A DNA stretch of 58,399 nt from Endomicrobium sp. (GCA_031290625.1 JAITND010000020.1:1-58399), one strand, 5' to 3'. Numbered from the stretch's first letter, positions 28,683-40,292 are shown. Notes: generated by a model not told the origin, from the letters alone. Numbers and translations: made by a program.

Positions 28683-31600
28683 ATGAGGGTAAGAATGACA
28701 TTCTTAAAATCTGTTTTAGCATTGTTGCCGACATTTCTTATTATACCCCATGTAACCTTTGCTCAAAAATCAGTAACTTCTGCAATTGTTAATCAAAAAT
28801 ATCTTGATAGCGTTCTTTCGGCGGCAAAAAAGTATAACTCAAAGATGAAGTTTTATAAGTCCTCCTTCAAGCCTTTTCATATTGACGATCCAGGAACCGA
28901 ACAATGGATTGATTATGAAAAATATGGCGAATTCCAAAATTTAGGACAATCAAATTACAGATACGCTGTTAACGATTTGGAAGGTCTAAGAAAAGCTTCA
29001 GGCGCGGGAAGGGAATATTTCCAAATAGACAAGGTATTTATAAAGAAAAGGCTTACGAAGAATATTTTAAATCGGGCAAGTTGGAAGGCAATAAGTGGAA
29101 TTTTGTAAACTCGTCAGACTATCAAGCCAATTTCTGTAAATGGGCTAGCGCATCTGAAGAACCCGGAGTAAAACTTTATTATACAGCTTATGCTTTGGAA
29201 ATGGCGGGCAACTATAAGCAGGCGATAAAAGCTTATTATGCCTGTCTTGTTTTTTTTCAAAATCTGTAGCTCGCGCACAGTATGGGGACGCCTTGGTATA
29301 TAGCTCCATTGTGCGTAGGTAAGATTAAATATCTTACAAAAAAACATCCTGAATTTAAGATTATGCTTGAAGGAGCTTCGGTAAGAATAGAAAACAGGTT
29401 TGACAATGATAGAAATAACGACAGGTTTTACGTAAATCCCGGTAAGCTTGTTCTTATAAAAAGAAATCAGTTTAAAAGAAAACGCATTGATTTAACGCAA
29501 GTTTTTCTATCGCGCATAAGATTATAAGTTATGTTAAGACGGATCTTATCCGTTTGATTTTTTTTGTTTTTACGTTTCTTTTTTTATGCGTTCCGGACTT
29601 TTTGCGGACGCTTTTGAACCTTATGCATATTGCAATAGAATAGACGCGGAAAATATGGATACGGGGTCTTGTTCGTCTTAAAGGCGAATTAGACCTCGAT
29701 TTTGTTTTTCATAAACTCGGAGACGGTTGGTCTTCCCGCCCTGATCCCATGGGAATAAACAAAATTTTCAATTATAAATGGCTTAATGTAAATCTTGACG
29801 ACAAATGGGACGACCTTTACCAACAGAGGCTTTTATTAAACATCGCTGCAAAACCTTTCAACTGGTTTGTTGCTTAGTTTGGTTTTGAAGTTTTGGGAGG
29901 ATTATGCCGACAGGTATTGGGTTCCAGTAAATGAAGAACACAGGCTTCACAACGAAGTTAAAAGATTTGATTGGAATAATGCAAAAATAGGAATAACGCG
30001 AGATTGGGGCAGTTTGTTTTATTACCGGAATTACTCTTGCTTAGGATGGAAATATGACGGCGATATGTTTGAAATGTTTAGCGCCGAAGATTTGCCTGAC
30101 AATTTGCTTCGTTACTCAGGACGCCACGCTCCGGAATACGTTCAGTTAGAAACTTCAGGCGTATTTGACGATTTAGACGCTATTTATGGTTTGGATGCTT
30201 TAGAAAACTACGCAAATGGGATATATATAAAGTATAAAAATATTTTTGGCAGCGGAATTAATTTCTTTTATTGTGACCATATAATACCTTTCGGTTTTAA
30301 CGATGAAAGAATGAGAAATTTTCAACCTTAATACCGATATGCACATATTGGGCAATACATTGCATTTGGGAGCTTTGTACAGACCTTTCAGGCTAAACGT
30401 CAATATCAATATGTTTGACCGATGTTGGAAGAGGAAACGGTCTTTACTGTTCGCGATACAATGTTAAAGTTGGAACTACAAAAGATTATGAGGCTTTCGG
30501 ATGTTGTGTAAAATTGGATATTCCAGATCTTTTAACCATAAATATGCTGTCTTTTGGATATGAATATAGAGGTCTTGTTGCGGGTAATAGGCAAGAAGCA
30601 GAAGCTTCTTTAGAGAAACAACTTATTCGGGGACCAATGGCGATGGAGCATGACCTCTTATAATGAGCGGACGCAGTTCTGAAAGTCCTTTTTTGGCGTG
30701 GTGGATAAATCCTGTCGCAGGATTTGACAACAGACAAACAAGCGAAATCTCAGTTGTTTTTACATACGATAGAACTCCGGAAACTTGGTTTTACAATTAT
30801 GATCCAAACAAACATGGAAAGTACAATGTGGACCCTAATGAAGACTCGGTTTTTTCTTGCGCGTTAAAAGTCAGTTTTGCTAAATATTTCGGAACTTTGG
30901 ACAGGCAGGTCCATTGGGATTATAAAGGAGACATTTCCTGAGAACCTATAGGCATGAACGGAACCGCTCCGACGGACAAGTATATAGGTTTTGCCTATCT
31001 TTTAACGCAGTTTGTTATAGATAAAACAAAAATTTTAGTTGATGCTGAAATTGGTAAAGATCCTGCCGCATTGAGCTATGCTTACAGCAATAGGGAGTCA
31101 TTTCTAACGCCGATAACCGGCTATTTTAAAACAAGTCTAACTGTTGATGCAAAACCGTATCTATTTAAATTTGCATATTTAAAAAACTATTGGGGACCTG
31201 AATATTGGCACAAGCAGTTTGGTTTAACTTATGACGATTTATATTTGATTCATGCAAGCAGAAACTTGGGAGAGATTTTCAATATAGGCGCTGAATATGT
31301 CCATACTGCAAAAACGGATTGTGCAATTCTAGATAAAATAACTGGGATAGATACGAAAACAAATGAGACAGGATCCTTTGACGAAATAAGAGTATTCGTT
31401 AAGTTGTTTTTTGACGCAGTATTTAGATTTACAAAACCAAAAGAATTCGCTACTCCAGAAGTTTCCGTAGCGTTAAGCGACGCAGTGATATTTCCTGAGC
31501 AGGACAATAAAATTATTATAGTTCCGCGCGCTTTTTCTAATTTATGGATAGACAGATGGAATGTGTATATAAAAGGAAAGTCAGGCAACGTAGTTAAAAC

Positions 31601-32172
31601 TTATTCCAGAATAAGCGAACCTACGAAAAACTTAGAATGGGATGGAAAAGATGAAAATAACGGCGCAGTATTGTCTGAAGGCTTGTATTCCGTAACAATT
31701 GAAGCTTGGGATAAAAGCGAAGGTTATGCCGTTTCTGAACCTGCGAAAGTAAGGGTAATGATGAACATAGCTGATGATTGGAATTCAAATAGATATGGAT
31801 GCCGACGTCTTGTTTGATTTTGCAAAAAGCGCTTTAAAGCCGAAAGCGTTAGAAATGCTAACCAAGGTATTAACAATACTTCAAGTCTATGTAGACGATG
31901 GCATATTAGTGGAAGGACATACAGATTCTGTCGGTAAGATAGCTTACAATCAAGATTTGTCCGAAAGACGCGCTGTTTCAGTAAAGAAATATTTGATTAA
32001 AGAAGGTATTGATGAGAAGAGAATAAAAGCTAAAGGTTACGGAGAATTGAGACCCATGGCTTCAAACGCCGCTATTGCTGGCAGGAGAAAAAACAGAAGA
32101 GTGCGAATTACTATTTTGCGCGATAAGGCTGCAAATAAATCTCAAGAAGATTCAAAGAGCGGAGATAATTGA
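28683..32172 (+). pseudogene. Large outer-membrane protein with C-terminal OmpA-like domain, multiply frameshifted and interrupted
   Basis: Collinear fragments: signal peptide at 28683, a series of ORFs, Ig/FlgD-like KTYSRISEPTKNLEWDGKDENNGAVLSEGLYSVTIEA, then DVLFDFAKSALKPKALEML...VEGHTDSVG...LSERRAVSVKKYL. Confidence 0.85.
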
Positions 32173-32192
32173 AAATAAAGGCGGTAACGACA

Positions 32193-33067
32193 ATGAAAAA
32201 ACCAAAATTTAAGAAAACTTTGTTTGTTCAAGGCGTAGTATTTATTTTTTTGTTTAGCGTTTTTATTTCCCCGCGGATGCTGTTGGCTGCGCCAACAAAT
32301 AGTTCAGACAAGGCGGCCGCTGAAAGAGTGAAAAAAGAAGAGATGGAAAGAGCAAAAGCAGAAAAAGCAGTCAAAGAAAAAGCGGCAAAAGAGAAAGAAG
32401 CGACGGATAAAGCGGCGTTGGAAAAAGCGGCGTTGGAAAAAGCAAAGAAAGAAGAAGCAGAAAGAGTCAAACGCAGTTAAGGAAAAAGAAAAGGCGGATA
32501 AGTCCGCCGCTAAAAAAACGGAAGCTGACAAATACGGAATAAGCTACTTTTATGTGTATAAAAACGCAGGGTCATCCTTGGGACACTATATCCCAAGCGG
32601 ATATATGGGAGACGCAAGAGATATTTTGCTAAAGCAAACAAGAGATGTTAAAAAAACATATAAAGGCGAAGGGACAAGTTTGGAGATTATTTATGCTCCA
32701 AGAGGACCTGAAGGTTGGTCGGGTTTGTATTGGCTTGAACCTGCTAACAATTGGGGCGGCGCTCCATGCGGGTTTAATCTTAAAGGAGCCGAGAAAGTTA
32801 CGTTTTGGGCAAGGGGGTTAACCGGCGACGAAGTTTTGACGGAAGTAAAAATCGGCGGTATAAAGGGGAAGTATCCTGATTCTGATACTGTAAGTTTGAA
32901 AAATGTCGGTCTTAGCAAAGAGCGGCAAATGTATGGAATAGATTTAAGGGGCAAAAAGATGTCCCATATAGTCGGAGGATTCTGTATTATTTTTGACAAA
33001 TATAATAATCCTGACGGCGCAACTGTATATATACGAGATAGTATACGAAATACAAACAAAAAAATGA
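32193..33067 (+). pseudogene. Exported protein with KA/E-rich linker and galactose-binding-like domain; frameshifted
   Basis: MKKPKFKKTLFVQ... signal; K/A/E repeat shifts frame at ~32.46 kb; a second shift at ~33034 hides the native end E-I-V-Y-E-I-Q-T-K-K*. Confidence 0.75.
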
Positions 33068-33759
33068 AAAAATCAAAACTAGCTTTAATCATCTCGTTGT
33101 TTGTTTTTAGCGCGGGGTGCGAAAAAACCCCCGTAAAAGATTTGCTATTTCCTGCTATAAACGATTCTCAAACATGGAACGACCAATAGCTTATATACGG
33201 CGGCGTTGCCGGAATCTTTGGTGAAGACGTAAGAACAAACGACTGGGATCCTGTTAAACCTTTAACCGATTATTGGAGCGCTAACAACGGTGAATTTTCA
33301 ATGAATTGCGCTTCGCAACATCATACGGGCAGAACCTGTATTCTTATGAGATGGAACGGATCCAAAAGCAATGCGTATGATCCAAGCGTTGGCAATCCTG
33401 TAAACTATGTCGGTTTTTATCTGCAGTCTAAGTTAGAATCCAGAGCGCCAAATCCTGAAATAGGCATTGATATTTCATCTGGAGGATATAAGTTTTTAGA
33501 GTTTTGGGTAAAAGGATGTCTTACAGATGGAGTAACATTTAAAGTTGCTTCCGACGCGTGCGGCGAGGATATTAATGCTGTAAAATACTCTGATTGCAAT
33601 TTAACTAATTCATGGCAGCTTATGAAAATAGAAATTACTACGCCTGAAGGAGCCGATCCTAGTAAGAAAGTAGTTAATATGGTTTTATTTGTTTTAGAAG
33701 CTATGGATGAAAGTAACGGCGGAGAAGTTTACATAGACGATATAAAGTACGCAAAATGA
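33064..33759 (+). pseudogene. Lipoprotein paralogous to the previous gene, interrupted by in-frame TAG at 33187
   Basis: MKKSKLALIISLFVFSAGC lipobox; frame resumes after TAG (LIYGGVAGIFGEDVRTNDWDP...) to VYIDDIKYAK*. Confidence 0.8.
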
Positions 33760-33879
33760 GAAAATTTATGACTTGTATTCTATGTTTATTAATTTTGCTA
33801 CTTCGCGTTTCTCTGATATTTTTTTGGATTTGGCCGCCCAAAAGCCTAAACTTAAATCTTAAAATGATATAATTCCAAG

Positions 33880-35154
33880 ATGACAAACAAATTGGAAATC
33901 AACGACAAATTCAAAGAAGCTTTTGATTTAATAGCAAAAACGCATAACTGCGTTTTTGTTACTGGAAACGCCGGTACGGGCAAAACCGCGTTTTTGCGTT
34001 ACTACGTGATGCATGCAAAAAAAAGGACTATAGTTCTTGCTCCTACGGGCGTGGCTGCTCTTAATTGCGGCGGTGAAACAATCCATTCTTTTTTTAATTT
34101 TAAACCGGACGTAACTCTTTCTAAAATTAAGAAGAAAAAACTTTCCGATAAATCAATATACAAAAAAGTTGAAACCGTTGTTATTGATGAAGCGTCAATG
34201 TTGCGTTGCGATTTGTTGGATTGCATTGATAAATTTTTAAAATTAAACAGGGAAAAACATCAAGAACCGTTTGGCGGCGTTCAAATGGTTCTTGTTGGGG
34301 ATTTAAAACAGCTTCCGCCTGTTGTAAAAAGAGAAGAGAAACGCATTTTTTCTTCTGCGTACAAATCCCCTTATTTTTTAAGCGCGTATTCTTTAAACGA
34401 CTGTATGTTGCATACAGTTGAGCTTACAAAAGTATACAGACAGCAAGAAGCTAACTTTATAGCTTTGCTAAACGCCGTACGCAACAATACAATTAGCGAC
34501 GCCGAGCTTGCTGAGCTTAACAGAAAATTTTCTCCAGATATTTTTAGCAAGCCTATGACTGTATACTTAACCGCAACAAATAAAAAAGCCGCTTATATAA
34601 ATCGTCAATATCTTTCAAAGATAAATGCAGACCATGCTATATTTGTAGCGGAATCTGAAAACATAGAAGAAGATTTCAAAACGTTTCCTGCCGAACGCGA
34701 TTTGGTAATTAAAAAAGGCGCTCAAGTGATGATGTTAAACAACGACGTCAAATGCAGATGGGTAAACGGCAGCATAGGAATTATTGACGATATAAAAAGC
34801 GGCGCGCATTCCGATAAAACGCTTATATGCGTTAAATTTCCAAACGGCAAAATAGAATATGTTGAACCTTTCAAATGGGAACTGTTTAAGTATAAATGGA
34901 ACGAAAAACAAGAACAAATAGAAACAGAAAGCGCGGGTTTTTTTAAACAGTATCCGTTAAAGTTGTCTTGGGCTGTAACTATACACAAAAGTCAGGGGAA
35001 GACATTTAACAATGTTGTAATAGATATGGAGTACGGAGCATTCGTCCCGGGTCAGCTTTACGTGGCGTTAAGCAGATGCGTTTCTTTTGATGGAATAATC
35101 CTCTCAAGACCTATAACCAGAAAAGATATTGTATCGCCTATATATAATTTTTGA
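33880..35154 (+). CDS. Pif1/RecD-like superfamily 1 helicase
   Basis: VTGNAGTGKTAFLRYY, VLAPTGVAALNCGGETIHSFF, VIDEASML, VLVGDLKQLPPV, TIHKSQGKTF. Confidence 0.92.
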   Translation: MTNKLEINDKFKEAFDLIAKTHNCVFVTGNAGTGKTAFLRYYVMHAKKRTIVLAPTGVAALNCGGETIHSFFNFKPDVTLSKIKKKKLSDKSIYKKVETVVIDEASMLRCDLLDCIDKFLKLNREKHQEPFGGVQMVLVGDLKQLPPVVKREEKRIFSSAYKSPYFLSAYSLNDCMLHTVELTKVYRQQEANFIALLNAVRNNTISDAELAELNRKFSPDIFSKPMTVYLTATNKKAAYINRQYLSKINADHAIFVAESENIEEDFKTFPAERDLVIKKGAQVMMLNNDVKCRWVNGSIGIIDDIKSGAHSDKTLICVKFPNGKIEYVEPFKWELFKYKWNEKQEQIETESAGFFKQYPLKLSWAVTIHKSQGKTFNNVVIDMEYGAFVPGQLYVALSRCVSFDGIILSRPITRKDIVSPIYNF

Positions 35155-35167
35155 GATAGACAAAAAG

Positions 35168-35203
35168 CAAAAAGACTGCTTATGGTTAGTAAAGCAGTCT
35201 TTT
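35168..35203. terminator. Bidirectional terminator hairpin
   Basis: AAAAGACTGCTT...AAAGCAGTCTTTT between converging genes. Confidence 0.75.
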
Positions 35204-35217
35204 GCTTTTATTGTTTA

Positions 35218-35489
35218 TTAAGCTATATATACTCGGAATCGGAATATTCCCGTATTTGAGCGTACTTTTGCTACGACGCCGACAATTGACCCTATTGCCA
35301 TAAGTATAGCCGATACATTACGCGCGTGACATGCTTGTTTTTTAGTTCCGAAAAGTTCCGCCGCGGTATTTATTAGTTTTGTTCCAAAATAAAGAAGCAT
35401 GTTTAACTCGCTTGCCTGAGCCGTCTTGAACGGGGAGAACAATAACGCGGATACAATTGCTATGCATGCAACCTTTTTAATTTTTTCAT
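35218..35489 (-). pseudogene. Small secreted protein A, frameshifted in the signal peptide
   Basis: GGAGG-ATG AAAAAATTAAAAAGG then +1 frame VACIAIVSALLFSPFKTAQASELNMLLYFGTKLINTAAELFG... Confidence 0.7.
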
Positions 35490-35611
35490 ATAACCTCCGA
35501 CATTTAGTCGACTGATATTTTTTATTTTGTTAAGTTTATAGTTCTCTGCGGACTGCTCACATGGACGGCTGCGACTTCCAGAGACGGTGTTTATAATATT
35601 AACTAATGCCG

Positions 35612-35810
35612 CTAGTCCGCTGCTATAGTCGTTGCCATAGCTGCGTATTCTTCCACTTCTCTTGAGAAATATAAAGCTTTTTTCCAATTCCAATCAAGAG
35701 GATTAACATAATTTGTCCACGCGGCTTGAACTGTTTTAAAAGGCGATAATAGTAAACAACCGCAAACAACCGCAAACAACTAAGGAATAAACATATTTTT
35801 TTATTTTCAT
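35612..35810 (-). pseudogene. Small secreted protein B, disrupted by a 10-bp tandem duplication in the signal peptide
   Basis: MKIKKYVYSLVVCGC|LLLSPFKTVQAAWTNYVNPLDWNWKKALYFSREVEEYAAMATTIAAD; removing one copy of GTTGTTTGCG restores the frame. Confidence 0.7.
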
Positions 35811-35909
35811 AAGGTTCTCCTTTTAAGAATCTTCTAATATTAGCTTAGCATGTCAATACGAGACTAAGTCTTTGAGCTGTAAAAATATTGTGAAAAGAAA
35901 GAGCGCGTG

Positions 35910-35960
35910 ATAAACCCCAGACGCTGGCCGTGCAAATAAGCGACTGTCTCTGGGGTTTAT
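35910..35960 (-). terminator. Hairpin downstream of secreted protein C
   Basis: ATAAACCCCAGA...TCTGGGGTTTAT 12-bp arms. Confidence 0.65.
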
Positions 35961-35965
35961 ATAAT

Positions 35966-36300
35966 TTAACGTTTAAGCTTAAGGCTAGCGCTTGGCTTTT
36001 CTATTTGGCTGCTTAAAGCTGGCGTAGGAGCGCTGTCAGGTTGCGCCTTTTTCTCATATCTGCCAAATATAGCTGACAAGCTTTCAAATATAGTAACAAT
36101 CGCTGAAAATCCTGATGCAATTATTCCACCCCAAAACTTAGCTCCATCTGCCAAGTTGGCAAACCTCTCTTCATTCACCCCAGCAGCATGGGCTTTCTGA
36201 ACTTCCATATTTCCTAAGGTAGACTGCGTCGTTTGGAATGGTGAAAACAACAGCGCAAAAACAACAGCTAAACCTATGATTTTTTCAATGCTCTTTTCAT
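35966..36300 (-). pseudogene. Small secreted protein C, frameshifted after the start codon
   Basis: ATGAAAAGAGC; adding one A gives MKKSIEKIIGLAVVFALLFSPFQTTQSTLGNMEVQKAHAAG... Confidence 0.65.
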
Positions 36301-36519
36301 ACCGCCGCCTCTTGTTTCATAAAAATTGTCTTCACTAAAAGTCTAGCCCCAAATAATAACTCTCTAAAGATATACGTTGAAAAAAAAAAGAGCGAAATGT
36401 TTAACTTTCCCTGGAATAGCTTAGTAAAATATAAGATAATATTGATGCGGCAGCAGTAACAATGGTATTATTTCTTAAGCATATATGCATTATATGTAAA
36501 CTGTAAAAAGGAGCTGGGC

Positions 36520-37455
36520 ATGTCAAAAATTTACAATAAACTAACAGACTTGATTGGCAGAACTCCTTTGCTAAGGTTAAACAATTACGAAAATAAAAAT
36601 AGTCTCAAAGCTGAAATTGTGGCTAAAATGGAATACTTAAATCCTGCAGGCAGCGTTAAAGATAGAATAGCTAAAGCTATGATAGAAGAAGCCTAAGCAA
36701 AAGGATTGCTTAAAAAAGATTCTGTTATATATAATAGAGCATACCAGCGGAAACACTGGGATAGGTCTTGCTTTGGCGGCGGCGTCAAGAGGTTATAGAA
36801 GTATTCTCACAATGCCAGACACTATGAGCATTGAACGTCGTACTCTTTTAAAGGCTTACGGAGCGGAAATTATTCTAACTGAAGATTCCAAAGGAATGAA
36901 AGCTGCTATAGAAAAAGCAGAAGAGCTTGCAAAAGAAATTCCAAATTCTTTTATCCCGGGACAATTTGCAAATCTTGCAAATCCTTCCGCGCGCAAAAAG
37001 GCTACAGGTCCTGAAATTTGGGAAGATTGCGATGGTATTGTCGATATTTTTGTCGCGGGCGTAGGCACAGGCGGAACAATAAGCGACGCTGGATAATATT
37101 TAAAATCAAAAAATCCAAACATAAAATAATTGCTGTGGAGCCTGCGGATTCGCCTGTTTTGTCTAAAGGTTCCCCGGGGTATCATCAAGTTCAAGGACTG
37201 GGACCGGGGTTTATTCCAAAGACTCTAAATACAAAAATTTATGACGAAGTGATTGCTGTTTCAAGCGAAGATGCATTTAACAGAGGAAGAGAAGCGGCGA
37301 AATTTGAAAGGCTGCTTGTTGGTATTTCCTCTGGAGCAGCTCTTTGTGCGGCTACAGAAGTTGCAAAGAGGGCTGAAAATTTGGGGGAAAAGATGCCCGA
37401 TACTGGCGAGAGGTATTTGTCAACGCCTCTTTATTTCATAGAAAACGCCTTGTAA
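36520..37455 (+). pseudogene. cysK: Cysteine synthase with in-frame stops and a frameshift
   Basis: MSKIYNKLTDLIGRTPLLRLNN...[21 protein letters not shown]...[19 protein letters not shown]...[12 protein letters not shown]...LVGISSGAA. Confidence 0.92.
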
Positions 37456-37456
37456 A

Positions 37457-37507
37457 ATAAAAGAGGCCGCGGGAGAATCTTTTTCCTGTTCCCGCAGCCT
37501 CTTTTCA
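37457..37507 (+). terminator. Terminator hairpin
   Basis: AAAAGAGGCCGCGGGA...TCCCGCAGCCTCTTTT. Confidence 0.75.
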
Positions 37508-37520
37508 ACTTATCTAACTA

Positions 37521-37595
37521 TTAAAATTTGAATTTATAACCAAAATTTAAACTGTTTTTTGCATAAGACATAATCAGCATGTCGTCTTTGAGAAT
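37521..37595 (-). pseudogene. C-terminal scrap of a beta-barrel outer-membrane protein
   Basis: Reverse strand ILKDDMLIMSYAKNSLNFGYKFKF*: alternating hydrophobic C-terminal strand ending in Phe. Confidence 0.4.
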
Positions 37596-37642
37596 GGTAT
37601 AAATTGCTTAATTCCTATGTTTTTCAAGCGCGTTATGCAAAA

Positions 37643-37671
37643 TTGTCTTTAAGTTATAAATGTAATATAAT
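37643..37671 (+). promoter_or_regulatory. Putative sigma70 promoter of gpmA
   Basis: TTGTCT-N17-TATAAT about 30 nt upstream of the ATG. Confidence 0.7.
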
Positions 37672-37701
37672 ACCTAATAATGATAAACTGGAGGATTTGC
37701 G

Positions 37702-38448
37702 ATGTATAAGATTGTTTTAATCAGACACGGAGAAAGCGCTTGGAACAAGGAAAATAAATTTACCGGTTGGACTGACATAGATTTGACGGAAAAAGGCGGC
37801 GAAGACGCTTTAAAAGCCGGAAAAATATTAAAAAAAGAAGGCTTCGCTTTTGATTTGGCGTATACTTCAGTTCTCACAAGAGCAATAAAGACCCTTTGGA
37901 ATGTTCTTACTCCTATGAATTCGCTGTGGGCGCCTGTAATTAAAAGTTGGAGACTAAATGAAAAACATTACGGCGCTCTGCAAGGTTTAAATAAAGCGGA
38001 AACGGTTGCGAAATATGGTGAAGAGCAAGTTAAAATTTGGAGAAGAAGTTATGATATCGCTCCAATAGCTTTAGATGAAAATGATGAAAGATATTCTGGT
38101 AAAGATTCAAGATATGCAGGATTATCTAAGAGCGAAATTCCTTTAACGGAAAGTTTAAAAGATACTGTTGCAAGAGCGGTTCCTTATTGGGAAAAAGAGA
38201 TTGCCCCGCAAATAAAAGCAGGTAAAAAAATTGTTATATCCGCTCACGGCAACAGTTTGAGAGCGTTGGTTAAGTATCTTGACAAGATAAGCGACACGGA
38301 CGTAGTAAATTTAAACATACCTAACGCAATGCCTCTAGTTTATGGACTTGACGAGAATCTAAAGCCTATAAAGAGCTACTACTTAGGAGATCCTGAAGCT
38401 GTTAAAAAGGCTATGGAATCAGTTGTAAATCAAGGCAAAGCAAAATAA
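37702..38448 (+). CDS. gpmA: 2,3-bisphosphoglycerate-dependent phosphoglycerate mutase
   Basis: [39 protein letters not shown]. Confidence 0.95.
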   Translation: MYKIVLIRHGESAWNKENKFTGWTDIDLTEKGGEDALKAGKILKKEGFAFDLAYTSVLTRAIKTLWNVLTPMNSLWAPVIKSWRLNEKHYGALQGLNKAETVAKYGEEQVKIWRRSYDIAPIALDENDERYSGKDSRYAGLSKSEIPLTESLKDTVARAVPYWEKEIAPQIKAGKKIVISAHGNSLRALVKYLDKISDTDVVNLNIPNAMPLVYGLDENLKPIKSYYLGDPEAVKKAMESVVNQGKAK

Positions 38449-38487
38449 ACTGTATATAAATCACGGGAGCTAAACAAGGGAGTGTAA

Positions 38488-40119
38488 ATGATACGCAAGT
38501 TTAAAATTTATGTTAAGAATAATAAAATTTGGTTTATTATCGGCGGTATAGTAGTCGGTCTTTTGGGTACTACGATATACGGGTTAAGCCAGATGGAGTC
38601 TTTCTACAGAGTTATGACTCTTGCTCAGCTTCCTATGCAGCTCTTGTTTGCGTTTGTTTCCGCCGCCGCTTTTGTATTTATGTATATGACGTTTTTCCAA
38701 AGAGGCGGTTTTTCCAGTTTAAAAAAGAAAAAAATAAAAGCAAAAGATATAAAAGTTTCGTTTAAAGACGTTATAGGTCTTGAAGGGGCAAAAAAAGAAG
38801 CTTTAGAGGTAGTCCAGCTTATTAAAGACAGAACCCAGCTTCAAAAAATAGGCGGTAAAATTATAAAGGGCATTCTCTTAACGGGTCCTCCTGGATGCGG
38901 CAAAACCTTGCTTGCAAAAGCTATAGCCGCAGAATGCAATATTCCTTTCATTTCAATGGCGGGCAGCGAGTTTGTTGAGATGTTTGTCGGCGTAGGAGCG
39001 GGAAGAGTAAGAAGTCTCTTTAAAAAAGCTAGAGAATACGCGTATACCGATGGTGCTTGCATAGTTTTTATAGACGAAATAGAAGTTATAGGAAGGGGGA
39101 GAACTTTTTCTTTTATGGGCGCTGGAGAGGAAACAAACAGCACTCAAAATCAGTTGCTTGTTGAAATGGACGGACTTGATAACAAAAAGAGCAATGTTAT
39201 AGTTATAGCGGCAACCAACGCTGATGAAAGCGTTTTGGATAAAGCTTTGCTTAGACCCGGACGTTTTGACAGAAAAATTTCTATAACGCTCCCGAATTTA
39301 AAAGAAAGAAAAAATATAATTGAGTTTTATTTAAAGAGCGTTAAAGTTTCTACAGATGTAAAAATAGATAGGTTGGCAAAAAAGTCTGTTTATAAGTCTC
39401 CCGCCGATATTGAAAACATGATAAAAGAAGCGGCTTTAATTGCCGCAAGAAAAAAGAAAGAACAAATCGACATGAAAGATTTGTCCGAGGCTATGGATAG
39501 AATAGAGTTGGGTATGGAAACAAATCTTGACATGACGCCAAGAGAACTTGAAATGACCGCCTATCACGAAGCTGGTCATGCTGTGGCAATATATTTAATG
39601 CACCCTACCGACGATGTGTTTAAGGTTACTGTAAAGTCTCACCAAGGGTCGCTTGGTCTTGTTGCTCATCTTCCTAAAGAAGAGCTGCATAGCGCAGACA
39701 GAGAAAAATTAACGGCGGATATTATTGTTTCTTTGGCGGGCTATACGGCGGAAAGAATTAAATATAATACGTCTACAATAGGCGTTTCTGCGGATTTCAA
39801 TCAAGCTATGAGAGTAGCAAACGCTATGGTTTGGCAAGTCGGTATGGGAGAAAGCGGTTTTGTCGGAGATTTTTCGGTTATGCCAAAAGAGGAAATTTCC
39901 CAGAGCTTAAAAGAAAAGTTGAATAACGAGACTTTAGAGATATTAAATGCGTGCAAAGTCAAAGCCGACAAGTTTTTAAGAGACAATTGGGATGCTGTCG
40001 ACGTAGTGGCAAAAAGGCTTGTCAAAGATAAAGAATTAGATTTTGACGAGTTGGAAGAAACAATGGCGACAGTCGGAAAAATAAAAGCTGAAACGATTGT
40101 TGCGGACGACGCAAAATAA
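38488..40119 (+). CDS. FtsH-like membrane AAA+ zinc metalloprotease (divergent, short)
   Basis: Two N-terminal TMs, [46 protein letters not shown]. Confidence 0.9.
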   Translation: MIRKFKIYVKNNKIWFIIGGIVVGLLGTTIYGLSQMESFYRVMTLAQLPMQLLFAFVSAAAFVFMYMTFFQRGGFSSLKKKKIKAKDIKVSFKDVIGLEGAKKEALEVVQLIKDRTQLQKIGGKIIKGILLTGPPGCGKTLLAKAIAAECNIPFISMAGSEFVEMFVGVGAGRVRSLFKKAREYAYTDGACIVFIDEIEVIGRGRTFSFMGAGEETNSTQNQLLVEMDGLDNKKSNVIVIAATNADESVLDKALLRPGRFDRKISITLPNLKERKNIIEFYLKSVKVSTDVKIDRLAKKSVYKSPADIENMIKEAALIAARKKKEQIDMKDLSEAMDRIELGMETNLDMTPRELEMTAYHEAGHAVAIYLMHPTDDVFKVTVKSHQGSLGLVAHLPKEELHSADREKLTADIIVSLAGYTAERIKYNTSTIGVSADFNQAMRVANAMVWQVGMGESGFVGDFSVMPKEEISQSLKEKLNNETLEILNACKVKADKFLRDNWDAVDVVAKRLVKDKELDFDELEETMATVGKIKAETIVADDAK

Positions 40120-40262
40120 TAGGCGACACTATTGTCGTCAATCCGCTTGAGGATTTGTATGGCAAATTGTCGTTGCGTCTTTGCTGTCGCCGTATGCTGA
40201 ACTTGATTTGGCGCATCTCAGACAATAATTGCGGGTCAAGTCCGCAAAGACAAACCCGAGTC

Positions 40263-40292
40263 GCGTCATTACGGGCGAAAGCCGGAATCTAC
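40263..40292 (+). repeat. Interspersed CGTCATT...GGAATCT repeat
   Basis: gcgtcattacgggcgaaagccggaatct. Confidence 0.5.

Noticed and set aside
32554-33189. A single protein spanning the two lipoprotein genes
   Set aside because: The internal lipoprotein signal peptide and the restorable native stop show it is a frameshift-created fusion.
28683-37455. Stop-codon reassignment as the explanation for interrupted genes
   Set aside because: Interruptions involve TAA, TAG and TGA as well as indels, while neighbouring genes use all three as normal stops; decay fits better.
38529-38765. ORF overlapping the FtsH-like start in another frame
   Set aside because: Out of frame with a clear AAA+ protease; no independent support.
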